A DNA stretch of 64,000 bases from Flectonema sp. DT1601 (GCA_964019425.1 OZ025797.1:620001-684000), one strand, 5' to 3'. Shown: positions 20,931 through 31,019, counted from the stretch's first letter. A program made the numbers and translations. Notes: a model not told the origin generated them from the sequence alone.

Positions 20931-21719
20931 TCAATGAAACTCTACATGATATTTACAAGTTAAGAAACAACACACCTGCATCATTACTATGAATTTAGTT
21001 TTCGCATTCGGGGAGTTGTGAAAGCTGACATTGTTTGAATGAACGACCTCATCATTATCGAAAGCATTACCAACATGTGATTGCCAGTTATTAATATTAC
21101 TGTTTAACCGTTGTTCAAGGACTGCTATCCTTCCACGAAGTTTAGTCATTTCAGCATCCTGATCTTCAATTTTCCATCTAATTGTATCTATGCGTTCATT
21201 GCAAGTACTGGTCACCGATAAGCAGCTCTTCAAACCTCTCAATATGCTACGGAACGAAGAATGGAGAGCCATTGCTCGGATATCTACAGGCATGGAAGTA
21301 ATCATCGAATGGACGTCATTGTAGAAGTCGGTAAATAATATTTTCAGAATATCAATCGCCTTTTCCAATACTTCCGAACTATTGTCCGAGAAGGCGATTG
21401 CATCCAAGTCCTCGAGACACTCAGACAAGACAGGAACTGCTGATATTACTTTTCCCAGAGTTCCAACCCTCTCAGAGGTGGTACCTTTCAGGTATGGACC
21501 TAACCTTCCCAGCTCCGCTATCGGACCACCTGCACTAGTAGTCAGTAAGACTTCTTCTGCTTTAGCTCTAGCATAATCCAATTCATCATTTTCTAGTGCC
21601 TCGTCATAATAATTGAGCGTGTGATTTACTCGTTCTAGTCCTCTTTTTACTTGATCCTGGTGATCCAATGCGTCAGGCGTGACACTTCCCTGTCGGTTCA
21701 CTCCCTGCGGCGTTTCCAT
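20931..21719 (-). CDS. Hypothetical helical coiled-coil protein, possibly first exon of the cyclase-like gene
   Basis: 262 codons from an ATG at 21719. It is mostly helical and charged, with a coiled-coil near 185-215 (KIEDQDAEMTKLRGRIAVLE). No family is recognised. The stop lies 15 nt before the ATG of the cyclase-like frame, and both are in the same reading frame. A donor CAG|GTGTGT sits at 20975. A CACAAACAG acceptor at 20774-20772, of the type used elsewhere in this window, would join them in phase 0 and remove 204 bp (68 codons including the stop and the first 48 residues of the downstream frame). One gene of about 870 aa is therefore possible; so are two adjacent genes. Confidence 0.6.
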   Translation of the reverse strand: METPQGVNRQGSVTPDALDHQDQVKRGLERVNHTLNYYDEALENDELDYARAKAEEVLLTTSAGGPIAELGRLGPYLKGTTSERVGTLGKVISAVPVLSECLEDLDAIAFSDNSSEVLEKAIDILKILFTDFYNDVHSMITSMPVDIRAMALHSSFRSILRGLKSCLSVTSTCNERIDTIRWKIEDQDAEMTKLRGRIAVLEQRLNSNINNWQSHVGNAFDNDEVVHSNNVSFHNSPNAKTKFIVMMQVCCFLTCKYHVEFH

Positions 21720-22508
21720 CCTGCAAATACCTCAACAGATTATTGTAAACTTTGAATAAATTGAATAACCCAAATGGTACAACAAGAATAACTAACGAGG
21801 TATCATTTTGAGACCGTAAATGAGGAAATCAAACCTCATGTTGAAAACCAACTTTGGGACTTCATTATTTACGCTGTTCCTGTGAAACAAAATGAATCGA
21901 AGAGGAACAACAAATTATCTAAAGCACCACTTTCAAACATTACATGAGAGGTAACCCAAACCATGCCATGACCTTAAGTTTCCACATTCTTATGCAACCC
22001 TGAAGATATACCAATGGGGACTGAGACCACACAAATCTCACCTGGAACTTAATTCTTTAAACATGTGCTAACACACACTCTTCCTTAAATTCACAATTAA
22101 CAACGCGTCGACCGTCATGGTCATTTGGGATGAGGCGATCGGCAGGGTGGAGGTGTTCACGATTTTTCACTTTGCTACACGAAAATTCACGATTTTTCAC
22201 GATTTTTCACTTAATTTTTTGCTGCTTTCTGGTAGTGAAATCCCGTGAAAATGTGTGAAAATGTGTGAATTCTAATGAAAAAAGTGAGTGATATCCAGAT
22301 GGTACCGTTGGTGCTGGTGTGCTGTGTGATGTCAAACCTGTTCAGTTTGCCATACATGTCACTTTGACACTAAATGGGCATCGCTTGTGCCCAGTGACCC
22401 ATCACCCTTCCTGACCATCGCTTGTGGAGGTTCCGGACTTTGGACCAGCACATCGCGTGTGGTGGGTTTAATCACTGAGGGGCTCATTCTCGTTCAGACT
22501 GTTCTGTT
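21720..22508. other. Intergenic region with short simple repeats
   Basis: No gene is seen. At about 22155-22275 short motifs repeat: CACGATTTTTCA three times, then GTGAAAATGTGTGAAAATGTGTGAA on the other side. The two halves are roughly complementary (TTTTTCAC and GTGAAAA), so the block could fold into a hairpin. Confidence 0.45.
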
Positions 22509-23045
22509 CTATGATGTCTTTCCATTTTGGACAATTCTATATTGTGCACACATGAACTCCATGATGTTGCCCATTTCCTCGTTACTGAGAGACATCAGGT
22601 AAGCGTATGCCCGCCTGCGACGATGAGAGTACTTGATGAGGCGCTTGTTGCGCTGCAAGAATGTGAGAACCCACCTGAGGAATGGAATACCTCGAAGCGG
22701 GCATGATAACACATAGCATGCAAATGCTAAGGTTCCGAAGCGCCCATTCGTAACCTTCTCTTTAAATGGGCACGCCCTAAAAGAGATGCGGTGCTTCTTG
22801 CGAAGCCAGTAAGCAAACGACCGATTCCCACGTATGAAGAAGCACAGCGTTACTATTGAACGGAGGAAGTCACTGAGGCCAAAGTACTTCGCAATCCAGG
22901 AGGCAATGCAATGAACTCGGTGTGTAGGCTCCGGGATGAGGCAGATATTGCCATCTTGGTCAAATAATTTAAACCCCCTGTATTCTGATCCACCCCGATC
23001 ACTGAGCGCAGAGGTAATCGAGAATGTGATTGAGCTACTCAACAA
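22509..23045 (-). CDS. Hypothetical protein fragment, probable 3' exon of the 24704 gene
   Basis: A 178-codon frame without an ATG start, rich in Arg, Phe and Cys (IRGNRSFAYWLRKKHR, SHRRRRAYAYLMS). Its upstream end is closed by a TGA, but possible acceptors (TTGAG|T or GTAG|C) would join it in frame to a strong donor CCTAG|GTAAGT at the end of the RG-rich frame upstream. I do not recognise the family. It may be a terminal exon of a gene starting at 24704, or mobile-element debris. Confidence 0.35.
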   Translation of the reverse strand: MLSSSITFSITSALSDRGGSEYRGFKLFDQDGNICLIPEPTHRVHCIASWIAKYFGLSDFLRSIVTLCFFIRGNRSFAYWLRKKHRISFRACPFKEKVTNGRFGTLAFACYVLSCPLRGIPFLRWVLTFLQRNKRLIKYSHRRRRAYAYLMSLSNEEMGNIMEFMCAQYRIVQNGKTS

Positions 23046-23593
23046 TCAGAAGCAATCGCGATGTTTTCGCAACATCGACATCGTCTCTCAGACTCGAGTC
23101 ATATATTTGGACCTGTACTTTGCTAAGTGTATTAGTGAGCTTTAGAACAGTGAACGATACATGACATGAAGACTGGCAATGATACTTACCTAGGCACTGG
23201 CGGTTTCGCATCGTACTTTGGGCCCACATCTTTCCTGCGATCTCCTCCATAACTAGCAGCGACTCGTTCAGGTCCATTGAAAACTCTTTGTTCCGACCTC
23301 TTTGGACCCTCCTCACCTGATCCTCGATTCGGTTCTTCATTAGACTGCCGATCAACGTCGACACCTCGGCCCCTTCTGATCGCAGAATCTTCTCCCTTAT
23401 TTCCAAGATACGATCTGGAACTTGAGCTAACTCTTCTGACACTGACCTTCTTTGGCATGTGTCTCCCTGATCGCGGCTTAAACACCGCTTTACTAACTCG
23501 GGGCTGACCTCTGTTCATTTGTGACCTTTGCCAGCCCCCCCAACGTTTCCCGAGAACCCTTTTCCCTTGTTCTCGAAATTCCGTGGGTTCCAA
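23035..23593 (-). CDS. Arg/Gly/Ser-rich coding stretch with two overlapping open frames
   Basis: Two minus-strand frames are open here. One (23593-23186) encodes an RG-rich basic segment (SVRRVSSSSRSYLG, RRGRGVDVDRQ, ending in KPPVPR) of the sort found at nucleic-acid-binding C-termini, for example gag proteins. The other (23442-23035) encodes a more ordinary charged sequence (MEEIAGKMWAQSTMRN). Neither starts with ATG. The first ends at a near-consensus splice donor (CCTAG|GTAAGT). This region probably holds internal exon(s) or a second frame of the gene that starts at 24704. Which frame is used cannot be decided by eye. Confidence 0.35.
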
Positions 23594-23681
23594 CTCCCCA
23601 TTACTCTCCCCTTATACCCTTTCCCGCTCATTTCTATCTTGTGCTTTTTCTCTGCATCAACCTGCCATCCTCACTGCCTTC

Positions 23682-24704
23682 TCAAACAACATCCCTGACT
23701 TGACCCTTAATCCTTTTCGTCGTGTATTCCCATTTCATAATCAACGACTCCAATGATTTATTCATACTCCGAACCAACGGTTTGGAGGTAATCCAGTCTG
23801 CTGATCTTGTACTTGCCGCCTTCACATTATCTCTTACAATTTCAAAGGCTGCCTTCAACTCCCTTAACTCCCTCGTGGCTAATTTACCCTTGTGCACTGA
23901 CCAGTATTTGTTCTCTAATTTATCCAGCAACCTTTCTGATCCACCTTGCGCCAAAATATCGCGCCATTGTAGCACGTTGGTCGCATCCGACGCTAGATCG
24001 AAATCTAGACATTCGACGTTCTCTGGAGACAATTGACACACATCTGCTGACTTCTTTTTTAATAATTCTGATGAATGCTGCAACTGCATCTGACATAATT
24101 GTTGATTTTGCGATAATAGTGCCATCATTTGTTGCACCATACTACTCTCTTGTTGTATTTGTGGCTGGGGTTGCGCACCATGCATCTGTGGCGATAACAA
24201 TGACGCCACCTGCGATTCCAAATTAGTTACCTTTTGGCACATGCCTAACATCTTTTGTTCATTTTCTAGTACTAACCTTTTTGACCACTCGTCCCAATAC
24301 ACATCCTTGCTTATTACATGGGCATATTCAAACCCCGCATGTGGAAAATCGAACGTTTCGTCCGGACCCGTGTGTCGATACACATCCCTTAATAGACTTG
24401 TTGAATTTGACAAGGTTACCCTCCCCATATTACCCACCATTGACAATAAGCCACAATACCACTTCCAACTTGATTCACCTTCCTTCCTCATACAATAAAC
24501 CGCTTCTCTACCAATAAGGGCCAACGAGTTGTTCTTCATCATCTCTTCGGACATTTTGGATTGGGGATCCCAAAACGTCCCTGCTTCCCCGATGGTGGCA
24601 CGTGGTGATTGTTCTCTCACCGTCCTCAAATCCTCAAACAGAATTGAATCCAAATCCATCTCAGCTCCTACATGCGGAATTTCCACAATTGGTGGTGTAG
24701 ACAT
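23682..24704 (-). CDS. Hypothetical gag-like or coiled-coil protein
   Basis: 340 codons from an ATG at 24704. It has an acidic N-terminus (EMDLDSILFEDLRTV) and a Trp-rich middle (SSWKWYCGLL, DVYWDEWSKRL). A coiled coil follows with Gln/Met-rich runs (about 155-225, QQESSMVQQMMALLSQNQQ), then a helical C-terminus. No known enzyme motif is seen. The order of a coiled-coil protein followed by an RG-rich basic segment in another frame recalls retrotransposon gag regions, but no reverse transcriptase, protease or integrase lies downstream. A host gene with introns is equally possible. Confidence 0.5.
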   Translation of the reverse strand: MSTPPIVEIPHVGAEMDLDSILFEDLRTVREQSPRATIGEAGTFWDPQSKMSEEMMKNNSLALIGREAVYCMRKEGESSWKWYCGLLSMVGNMGRVTLSNSTSLLRDVYRHTGPDETFDFPHAGFEYAHVISKDVYWDEWSKRLVLENEQKMLGMCQKVTNLESQVASLLSPQMHGAQPQPQIQQESSMVQQMMALLSQNQQLCQMQLQHSSELLKKKSADVCQLSPENVECLDFDLASDATNVLQWRDILAQGGSERLLDKLENKYWSVHKGKLATRELRELKAAFEIVRDNVKAASTRSADWITSKPLVRSMNKSLESLIMKWEYTTKRIKGQVRDVV

Positions 24705-24962
24705 TCTTTTGTTTTAGAGAAATAAACAAAAAGAGCAAAATTTGCTAAGGAAAGGAAGTAACATATTAGTTAAATTGTACCGATATACTATAACGTCTCA
24801 AACACAGCGCTAACCAGTGCAACGAGAGCTAAAAAAATTCGATAAACCACTTCTGATCCAACATTTTAGGTGCAGAGTGCATTTTAGATAAGGAAGGACA
24901 TTTTTCATTTTCCGTTCCGTTAGGACGGAAAAGTAATAAGTATAATAAGATTTTCGACGTAC
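24705..24962. other. Non-coding AT-rich stretch
   Basis: No gene. A small inverted repeat is present near 24908-24930 (TTTTCCGT and ACGGAAAA). Confidence 0.4.
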
Positions 24963-25012
24963 CAGAGCCTGCATAGCCTAGTGGTTATGGTCGTCGACCT
25001 TAAATCGCCGGA
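24963..25012 (+). repeat. tRNA-like 5' half, probable tRNA-derived SINE remnant
   Basis: GCATAGCCTAGTGGTTATGG resembles a tRNA D-arm with an A-box (TAGCCTAGTGG). A CGACCTTAAATCG segment that could be part of an anticodon arm follows. The T-arm/B-box half is missing, because MITE-like sequence begins at about 25010. A functional tRNA is therefore not supported. Confidence 0.35.
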
Positions 25013-25217
25013 AAAATTAGTGCGGTTTGGTTGCTTTTTTGCTGTGTAAGGCACCAGCAGAAAAATGCAGCTGGAGAAAAAATCACTTCTGAGCAGAAAT
25101 ATTAGTGCGGTGGAAATATTAGTGCGGTGGAAATATTACTGCGTGGAAAAATTAGTGCGGTTTTTTGCAGATTTGGAAATTAGTGCGGTTTTTTCCGCGC
25201 AGTAATATTTCCAGTTA
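25010..25217. mobile_element. Truncated copy of the TTAGTGCGG MITE family
   Basis: Shares with the complete element at 54032-54333 the block TTTGGTTGCTTTTTTGCTGT, the repeated TTAGTGCGG/TTACTGCG motifs and the right end CGCAGTAATATTTCCAGTT. The left terminal repeat is missing, and the sequence differs by several substitutions (ends CCAGTTACAG rather than CCAGTTGCAG). Confidence 0.75.
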
Positions 25218-25244
25218 CAGCATTCTTTTATTATTTATTTTTTT

Positions 25245-25347
25245 AAAAAAAAAACAATCAGTTAAGCGTCTTGACCAGGACGGAAAATAGAAATTAATCG
25301 ACATAGTCGATCGATAAAAAAACAATGATAACATTGTTTATTCTTTT
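25245..25347. repeat. Single copy of the palindrome-rich repeat tandemly arrayed at 32350-32743
   Basis: Contains AACAATCAGTTAAGCGTC, GACCAGGACGGAAAATAGAA, the near-palindrome ATCGACATAGTCGAT and the palindrome ACAATGATAACATTGT. All recur three times at 32362-32743. Confidence 0.75.
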
Positions 25348-25353
25348 TTTTTT

Positions 25354-25780
25354 ATATATAATATGAGAACGTGCCAAAAGTAGGGTACAATTTTGGGCCA
25401 CGGGTATCTGACGGTCCCTAAGTGTGAATCCGACCACTTTTCACAAGATATTTTATACTCAAAAAATGCAATTCCGTGTCTGGGAAGTGATTTTACTCGT
25501 AGCTAGTTTCAAAATTCCATATTTTCCCTAAGAGCTTACCTGTAGTATAAGGAGAATGGTAGTGATACTAGGTTCGACCAGGTGCTTAATAGGCAGTACT
25601 GATAATACAATGATGTGCTTTCTTTTTATAAAAATCATTGATTTTGCTGAAGTTCTTAATTGCTACACGTCACTGGGAGTGCTGGAAGTACTGCTACCAG
25701 CACAGGTACTACTGATACTGGTACACATACTGTCACTACTGGTAATGATGCTACTGGTGCTGCTTTCAAATTCTGATTGG
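25354..25780. mobile_element. Left-end fragment of the TIR element found at 28465-30262
   Basis: Nearly identical to 28470-28886 (GAGAACGTGCCAAAAGTAGG through GCTTTCAAATTCTGAT). Beyond 25780 the two sequences diverge abruptly. It carries the terminal repeat and the Ser/Thr-rich end of a broken minus-strand frame. Confidence 0.75.
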
Positions 25781-26088
25781 AAGAGCAACGTCGATACTCC
25801 GAGTTGAGCTATCAACAGAAGACTGTTCATAAAGAACAGCTGGATCAATCCATGTTGTTGATGGAGATGGCCAGTGAGCTCTCTGAGCAACTCTATTTGG
25901 CAAAAGACCAAAACAGAACTCTCAAGTTTCAGTTACAAACTTGGGCAAATGGTTTTAACCCGCCTGAAAAGGAAGCGCAAGAAGAGAATGAGACCCCAAC
26001 GCGTCCGAGGGAGCGCTTATCACAAAAAAAGCGAACTCCACCGTCAACGAACTCAACGAACTTTCATGATCGCAGAAGAATCTTTTAA
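25781..26088 (+). CDS. Coiled-coil ORF fragment without a start codon
   Basis: An open frame directly after the element fragment. It reads as a charged helix (EEQRRYSELSYQQKTVHKEQ, SELSEQLYLAKDQNRTL), then a basic Pro/Thr-rich tail. It has no ATG at a sensible place and is followed by non-coding sequence. Probably a broken exon of a host or mobile gene; family not recognised. Confidence 0.3.
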
Positions 26089-26538
26089 GATGACGATTGC
26101 TATTAGTATATCAGTCAAAATTTTATTTCCTTATCAAAAATAGGCAAAAACGGAAAAGTGGACCACAAAATTGCTGTGAGGAGTAAATGTGCCGACCAAA
26201 GCTGCATTTAAATGCGCGGAAACATGTGATCCTGCCCGACTAATAATCGGAATTCCTAAATCTGAAGAGCATCCTTCAAACTCACAACCGAGATTTCGCA
26301 GTTTCCTCTTTTCGGTCAACCATGGATGAGTCTCTCACCTGAAAATAAATCGAAGTGCTTATTCGCGTAGATGGGGGTCAGCCCGATTAAATAAAAAAAA
26401 AATCGAGCAAAAATATCATAAAACTGATTCTTGTACAGTGGGGTAGCCGTCAGCTTACTACAGTATTTTTTAACCACTTTTCCACACTCATTTTTGGACA
26501 CTTTTGACACACTACTTTTCTGACCTTATTCTTTGGAA
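26089..26538. other. Non-coding or decayed element sequence
   Basis: A short minus-strand frame (about 26319-26134) has a C-x4-C...H-x3-H pattern (CEFEGC, HVSAH) that may be a decayed zinc finger, but it is too short to support as a gene. No other structure was recognised. Confidence 0.3.
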
Positions 26539-27088
26539 TTATGATGAGCTATCGGAGGTTTCATCAGAACTGTCGTCGTCATCGTCGTCATCAAAGCTGG
26601 TGCCTGAACTACCGCTACAACTGCTACTATCCAAGTCTGGCTCCCTGTAACTCGCACAGCTCGTGGTCTGCTCTGATGCAGTGCGCACAGAAACACGATA
26701 GAGCACGATATCCCATTGTGTATTGCTGAATCTCATTCTGATAGCCGTTCACGAGAGAGCGGAAGGAGAAGAAGTTGCTCTGGATGCCGGGTAGGGTCAT
26801 GCTGCCGTAGCGGGGGGAGATATCAACTAAGTCAGGTAAGAAGTTAAACACTCGTGAGCAAACAACATGCGTCGAAGCAGCGAGTTTCATTCTCTTGCTC
26901 GCAACTTCATACAGTGATCTTGCGTCAACTATTTCTCCTTGCATCTCGTATTGTTTGGCGGAGCGCGCGATGTCAAGAGCAAACTTCTTCAGTTGATAAC
27001 CCTCGGAATCCCATGGGCCTTTGCCATGCCCAGTTGGAAAACGATCCCAGGTAATATCCCTGTTAGCTGCTGCCATCCACCCCAGCAT
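26539..27088 (-). pseudogene. C-terminal fragment of a transposase-like protein, frameshifted
   Basis: The frame 27088-26627 contains FPTGHGKGPWDSEGYQLKKF and later GYRALSCFCAHC. I associate an HGKGP-x-D-x-x-G segment followed by a Cys-rich SCFC motif with the C-terminal half of DDE-type transposase-like proteins in invertebrate and protist genomes (family name uncertain). The sensible reading then shifts into another frame (26736-26539) that ends in an Asp/Ser-rich acidic tail. Together with the TIR fragment at 25354 this looks like the decayed remains of an element related to the one at 28465-30262. Confidence 0.5.
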
Positions 27089-27156
27089 AAATTTCGCCTT
27101 GAAGTGATACGCCCGAATTTTAGTACCCGGTATCCCCAGTCAAAAGCTGGCGACAA

Positions 27157-28458
27157 ACAAGACAAATGAAGTAACAGACCAGAACAGATAGAGAATAAAA
27201 AGAAAAGATATAGGCAAGAGTTATTGTAGTAAAAGATAACAAATAAATAAATGCAAGTATCAACACATGACTAAATTACACCAGCAGCTAACAAACAACA
27301 TAAAATTGAAGATCAGTTGCCAGAGTATTTCAACCATGGTAGAATACTCGCCCCTCTGGCAGGGATTATCCCAGACTTGTCCTTTAATTTAGTTGGACAC
27401 CATGGCTTACAACCCTTCCAGAGGGAAGCACCATTATGACTTCTATTTTTTTTCTTCAAGAATATCATAAGGTGGGAACAAAGAAAAATGTTATGCCCAA
27501 TGCACTAACAGGTCATTCCCTCGCACTCAGATCTATATAAAAAATTTCTAAGTGAGAAATACTTAGCAACTTTTAGAACAAATATTTCAGTAAATAACCT
27601 GTAATGATTAAACCATTACAGGTTTGATGCCAAAACTGACAAGGACTGAGTTGAATTTACCAGGTGAGATTTGGATTGGCTAAGGCCCTCCCTGAAGAGC
27701 AAGAACAAAAAAACTACTCACACCTGAAGAAAACATACACAAAGAACACACTGTAAGCTGTGTGTGTATTTTGTGTTTGTCACAACAGGAGAGAAAAGAA
27801 AGAATGTCAAGGTTGGTCACCTTGCCTATCAACGCACAACATTGGTGGTCTCTACTAGACCCTGAGTGATCCCACTGGATCTCTCATCGTTCATAGTACC
27901 TATGTGAAGTTATAAAATCAAAGGTAAACTATGAACTACAAATGACTTAGCCTGTTATTATAATGCCACAGGCAGGCCCTGCATTCAGCAACTATCCAGC
28001 AGTGCTTGGATGTCCTGATCTTCTTCTAAAAAAAAGAAAGAAAAACAAAACTGTAGCTGGGATCACTCAGGATCAACAGACTACCAATGCTACCTGTTGT
28101 ACTTGCTCACTATGGGGGGTGATGCCAAACACCCAGAAGTACTAAACTGCTTTCCTTCTTGCTGCCCAGGAGTTTCTGACCAGAACTAATAGAAAATAAA
28201 AAGTAGATGGGAAACAATAAAAAGTAAAATGGATATAACTGAAGTTAAACAAGACAAATGAAGTAACAGACCAGAACAGAAAGAGGATTGTAATAGAAGA
28301 TTACAAATAAAAAAAATGCAAGTATCAACACATAATCAAGATACACCAGCAGCTAACAAACAACATAAAATTGAAGATCAGTTGCCAGAGTATTTCAACC
28401 ATGGTAGAATACTCGCCCCTCTGGCAGGGATTATCCCAGACTTGTCCTTTAATTTAGT
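27157..28458 (+). repeat. Diverged copy of the 1,356-bp satellite with deletions
   Basis: Starts at AACAAGACAAATGAAG, passes through one whole unit and returns to the same sequence at 28248, so the local period is 1,091 bp rather than 1,356. Blocks present in the main array are missing (after 27480 and after 27534), and single-base variants mark it (GAATTTACCAGG, TAGTACCTATGTG). It ends where the TIR element begins. Confidence 0.88.
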
Positions 28459-28464
28459 TTTTTA

Positions 28465-30262
28465 TTTATATATGAGAACGTGCCAAAAGTAGGGTACAAT
28501 TTTGGGCCACGGGTATCTGACAGTCCCTAAGTGTGAATCCGACCACTTTTCACAAGATATTTTATACTCAAAAAATGCAATTCCGTGTCTGGGAAGTGAT
28601 TTTACTCACCGCTAGTTTCAAAATTCCATATTTTCCCTAAGAGCTTACCTGTAGTATAAGGAGAATGGTAGTGATACTAAGTTCGACCAGGTGCTTAATA
28701 GGCAGTACTGATAATGCAATGATGTGCTTTCTTTTTTATAAAAATCATTGATTTTGCTGAAGTTCTTAATTGCTACACGTCACTGGGAGTACTGGAAGTA
28801 CTGCTACTAGCACAGGTACTACTGATACTGGTACACATATTGTCACTACTGGTAATGATGCTACTGGTGCTGCTTTCAAATTCTGATCTAGGGCAGTTGC
28901 GAAAGTCGTGGTCAACCTCACTGCACCCCTTACACTGACGCTGCTTTCTTTTCCTTTTGGGTATCTGTGTCCCTTTTCCCCCAAGCAACTGTATTTCCCC
29001 TGCTCGTAGAATGGCTGTTGCCTTCCTGCGGAACCTGTGGCAATGTACCCTTTTCTTTGTAGTCTAGGGTGATCACCAGACTGTCACCTGGGTCTTGTGT
29101 TTTTTCAGCGTAAATCGCGTTCTGGCGTCGGAATTCCTCAGTGTGAAGATCAATCTCTACGAGTTGCTGAATGTATTCTGCAGCCTGAAGTTTAATATTT
29201 TGGGGTACACTTCCAGAAGAATTGAGCATGCACTGGAGAATAAGACCACTTGAGCGAGAGACATTCTAGACACTCATCGAGTAACCGGACTTCCCTTTAG
29301 CACTTTTAAGGAGCTTCCCCAGTTTCTTCCTGATTGACTGGCCTGCCAGGCAGTAGTTACAAACATCAGTTCGGCGGGCCAGTTTGCGGAATTCTTCTTT
29401 TCTCATCCTACGAAAAGTTGTCATTGAAATCTTATCTCTGAGAGAGCTGCTCTCATAGATGCTCCGGAAAGTTGGCAAGACATTCTGGATGGTGACGGTT
29501 GAGTCTCGCACCTTCGACAGCCTCTTCAGTGTGATAGAGGTTTCCGCCGATGCTCGCTGTCGACAACTTCTGCCATCTCCTCATTGGTTTTTCTTGGCCG
29601 TCCTAGCATCTGAGCCTCACTGTTTCTCTCATCCCATGCCTTCCTTCCGATCTTAATACCGGCTTCTGCAAAGTGTTAAAACTTCCACCCGTTGCTGTCA
29701 AGTGTTTTAAAAACTCTCCTCCTCTTTCCAACTTCTAAACTACTTATCATCTCACCTACACAAGGGGGAGCAACACATTTCCACAGACTTGATATGCCAA
29801 TAACATCCCTGAGCATGCTGTCAACATCGCCTCCTGAAAGGCACTCAAGCAGCTGTTTCGCTAATGTCACCCGTCTCTTTGTCGACCCACTAGCACTGTT
29901 TCCCCCTATCGGAGCTGCTCACCCATTTCTGTCATTAGCTCTTTGAACCGCGAGATAACAACTTTTTCTTGCATGTTTCTGGATGTTGCAGGGATTTAAC
30001 TGGTTTCAGATAAATAAACGACATGATTTAAAAAGGCAGCAAAAATGGTTCATACAGGACAAAGGCCTGTTAGCCTACAAAGAGGGGTCTTTAGTGAAGG
30101 AAATATGGAATTTTGAAACTAGCGGCGAGTAAAATCACTTCCCAGACACGGAATTGCATTTTTTGAGTATAAAATATCTTGTGAAAAGTGGTCGGATTCA
30201 CACTTAGGGACCGTCAGATACCCGTGGCCCAAAATTGTACCCTACTTTTGGCATCCTCTCAT
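28465..30262. mobile_element. DNA transposon with ~180-bp terminal inverted repeats and a decayed transposase
   Basis: The left end (ATATATGAGAACGTGCC, AAAAGTAGGGTACAATTTTG) recurs inverted at 30085-30262. About 180 bp match, including the GGAATTTTGAAACTAGCGG block at the inner border. Between the ends lies a minus-strand coding remnant. The insertion is inside satellite-like sequence on the left and abuts AT-rich arms on the right. No clean target-site duplication is visible because both flanks are A/T runs. Confidence 0.78.
28773..29890 (-). pseudogene. Decayed transposase-like gene of the TIR element, with CCHC zinc knuckle
   Basis: In minus-strand order: AKQLLECLSGGDVDSMLRDV ... SNGWKF, an in-frame TAA, then AGIKIGRKAWDERN and LGRPRKTNEE. 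Next come TFRRMRKEEFRKLARRTDVC with NYC (29511-29266), LVITLDYKEKGTLP (29229-28930, an aspartate placed as in a DDE domain), and finally a zinc knuckle CKGCSEVDHDFRNC (C-x2-C-x4-H-x4-C). Frames change and stops intervene, so the gene is broken or its introns are unrecognised. The order of parts suggests a cut-and-paste transposase; I cannot name the superfamily with confidence. Confidence 0.55.
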
Positions 30263-30569
30263 ATATATATATTTTTTTTTTTTTTTTTCATGTTTGATTA
30301 TTTCCTCTTCATTTTTTTTTTTTCTTTTCTTTTCTTTCTTTTTTTTTTTTCTCTCTGCCTCTCTCTTAATTCTGTTCGTTTCTTTGAAACGAAAATTCAT
30401 TTGAATATTATTCCTTGGTCAGCAACCATCATTGTCGCCCTTTGGGCCTGTTAAAAAAAATAAAAAATAAAAAGAAAGTTTACATCGGGAATAGGGCAGG
30501 AGCCAAAAGCTCCCAGTCCGTTACTTCCCACTTTATCGAAATTCAGCTTTTTTTTTTTTTTTTTTTTTG

Positions 30570-31019
30570 GACACCATGGATCTTTGTGATTGCTACCTCT
30601 GGCTTCATGGAACCCAGCAGGTGGTTCAAAGTATTTCGTGCCACCTTTCTTCCTACCCTTACGCCACACACCTTTTTTGCCAGCTTTGTCACCGACTTCA
30701 CAGTGAAGCTTACGGCTACTGACCGCAGGATTTCTGCCAAGCACTTCGAGGAAATGCTGGCCTGGCTTTTTCCGCAATTATGATGCGGGTTGGACGAGGT
30801 AGTTGTCCACCCGTCCCTCCCCGCCCGTGCATGTGCAGAAAACTTGCACTTCTTGTCAGCGCATATCAGCTGCGCGCGGGTTCTGTCGCTCTGCTTTGCT
30901 CTTAACCCCTTACCCCGCTGGGTTTCACAATGGCGCACTGCCGTTTCCCACCCTCGCTTGCTGCTGAAAACCTCATAAATCCGAATAAATTGAACCTGTG
31001 GGAGCCTTCCTGTACACAA
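30570..31019 (-). pseudogene. Mutator-like (MULE) transposase N-terminal fragment
   Basis: The minus-strand frame includes SDRTRAQLICADKKCKFSAH and TSSNPHHNCGKS. This C-x4-C ... H-x-C arrangement is that of the WRKY/FLYWCH-like zinc finger at the N-terminus of MuDR-type transposases. It is preceded by an F-x-S-K-x-x-W-E-T-A-V segment and followed by an SS-x-x-L-A-E-I-L-R helix. The catalytic DDE part is absent and the frame runs into a poly-Lys artefact from a T-run. A remnant only. Confidence 0.6.

Noticed and set aside
24963-25012. Functional tRNA gene
   Set aside because: Only a D-arm-like half is present. The T-arm and acceptor 3' half are replaced by MITE sequence.
30188-30454. Phe-rich 88-codon frame
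   Set aside because: A translation of poly-T runs at the end of an inverted arm.
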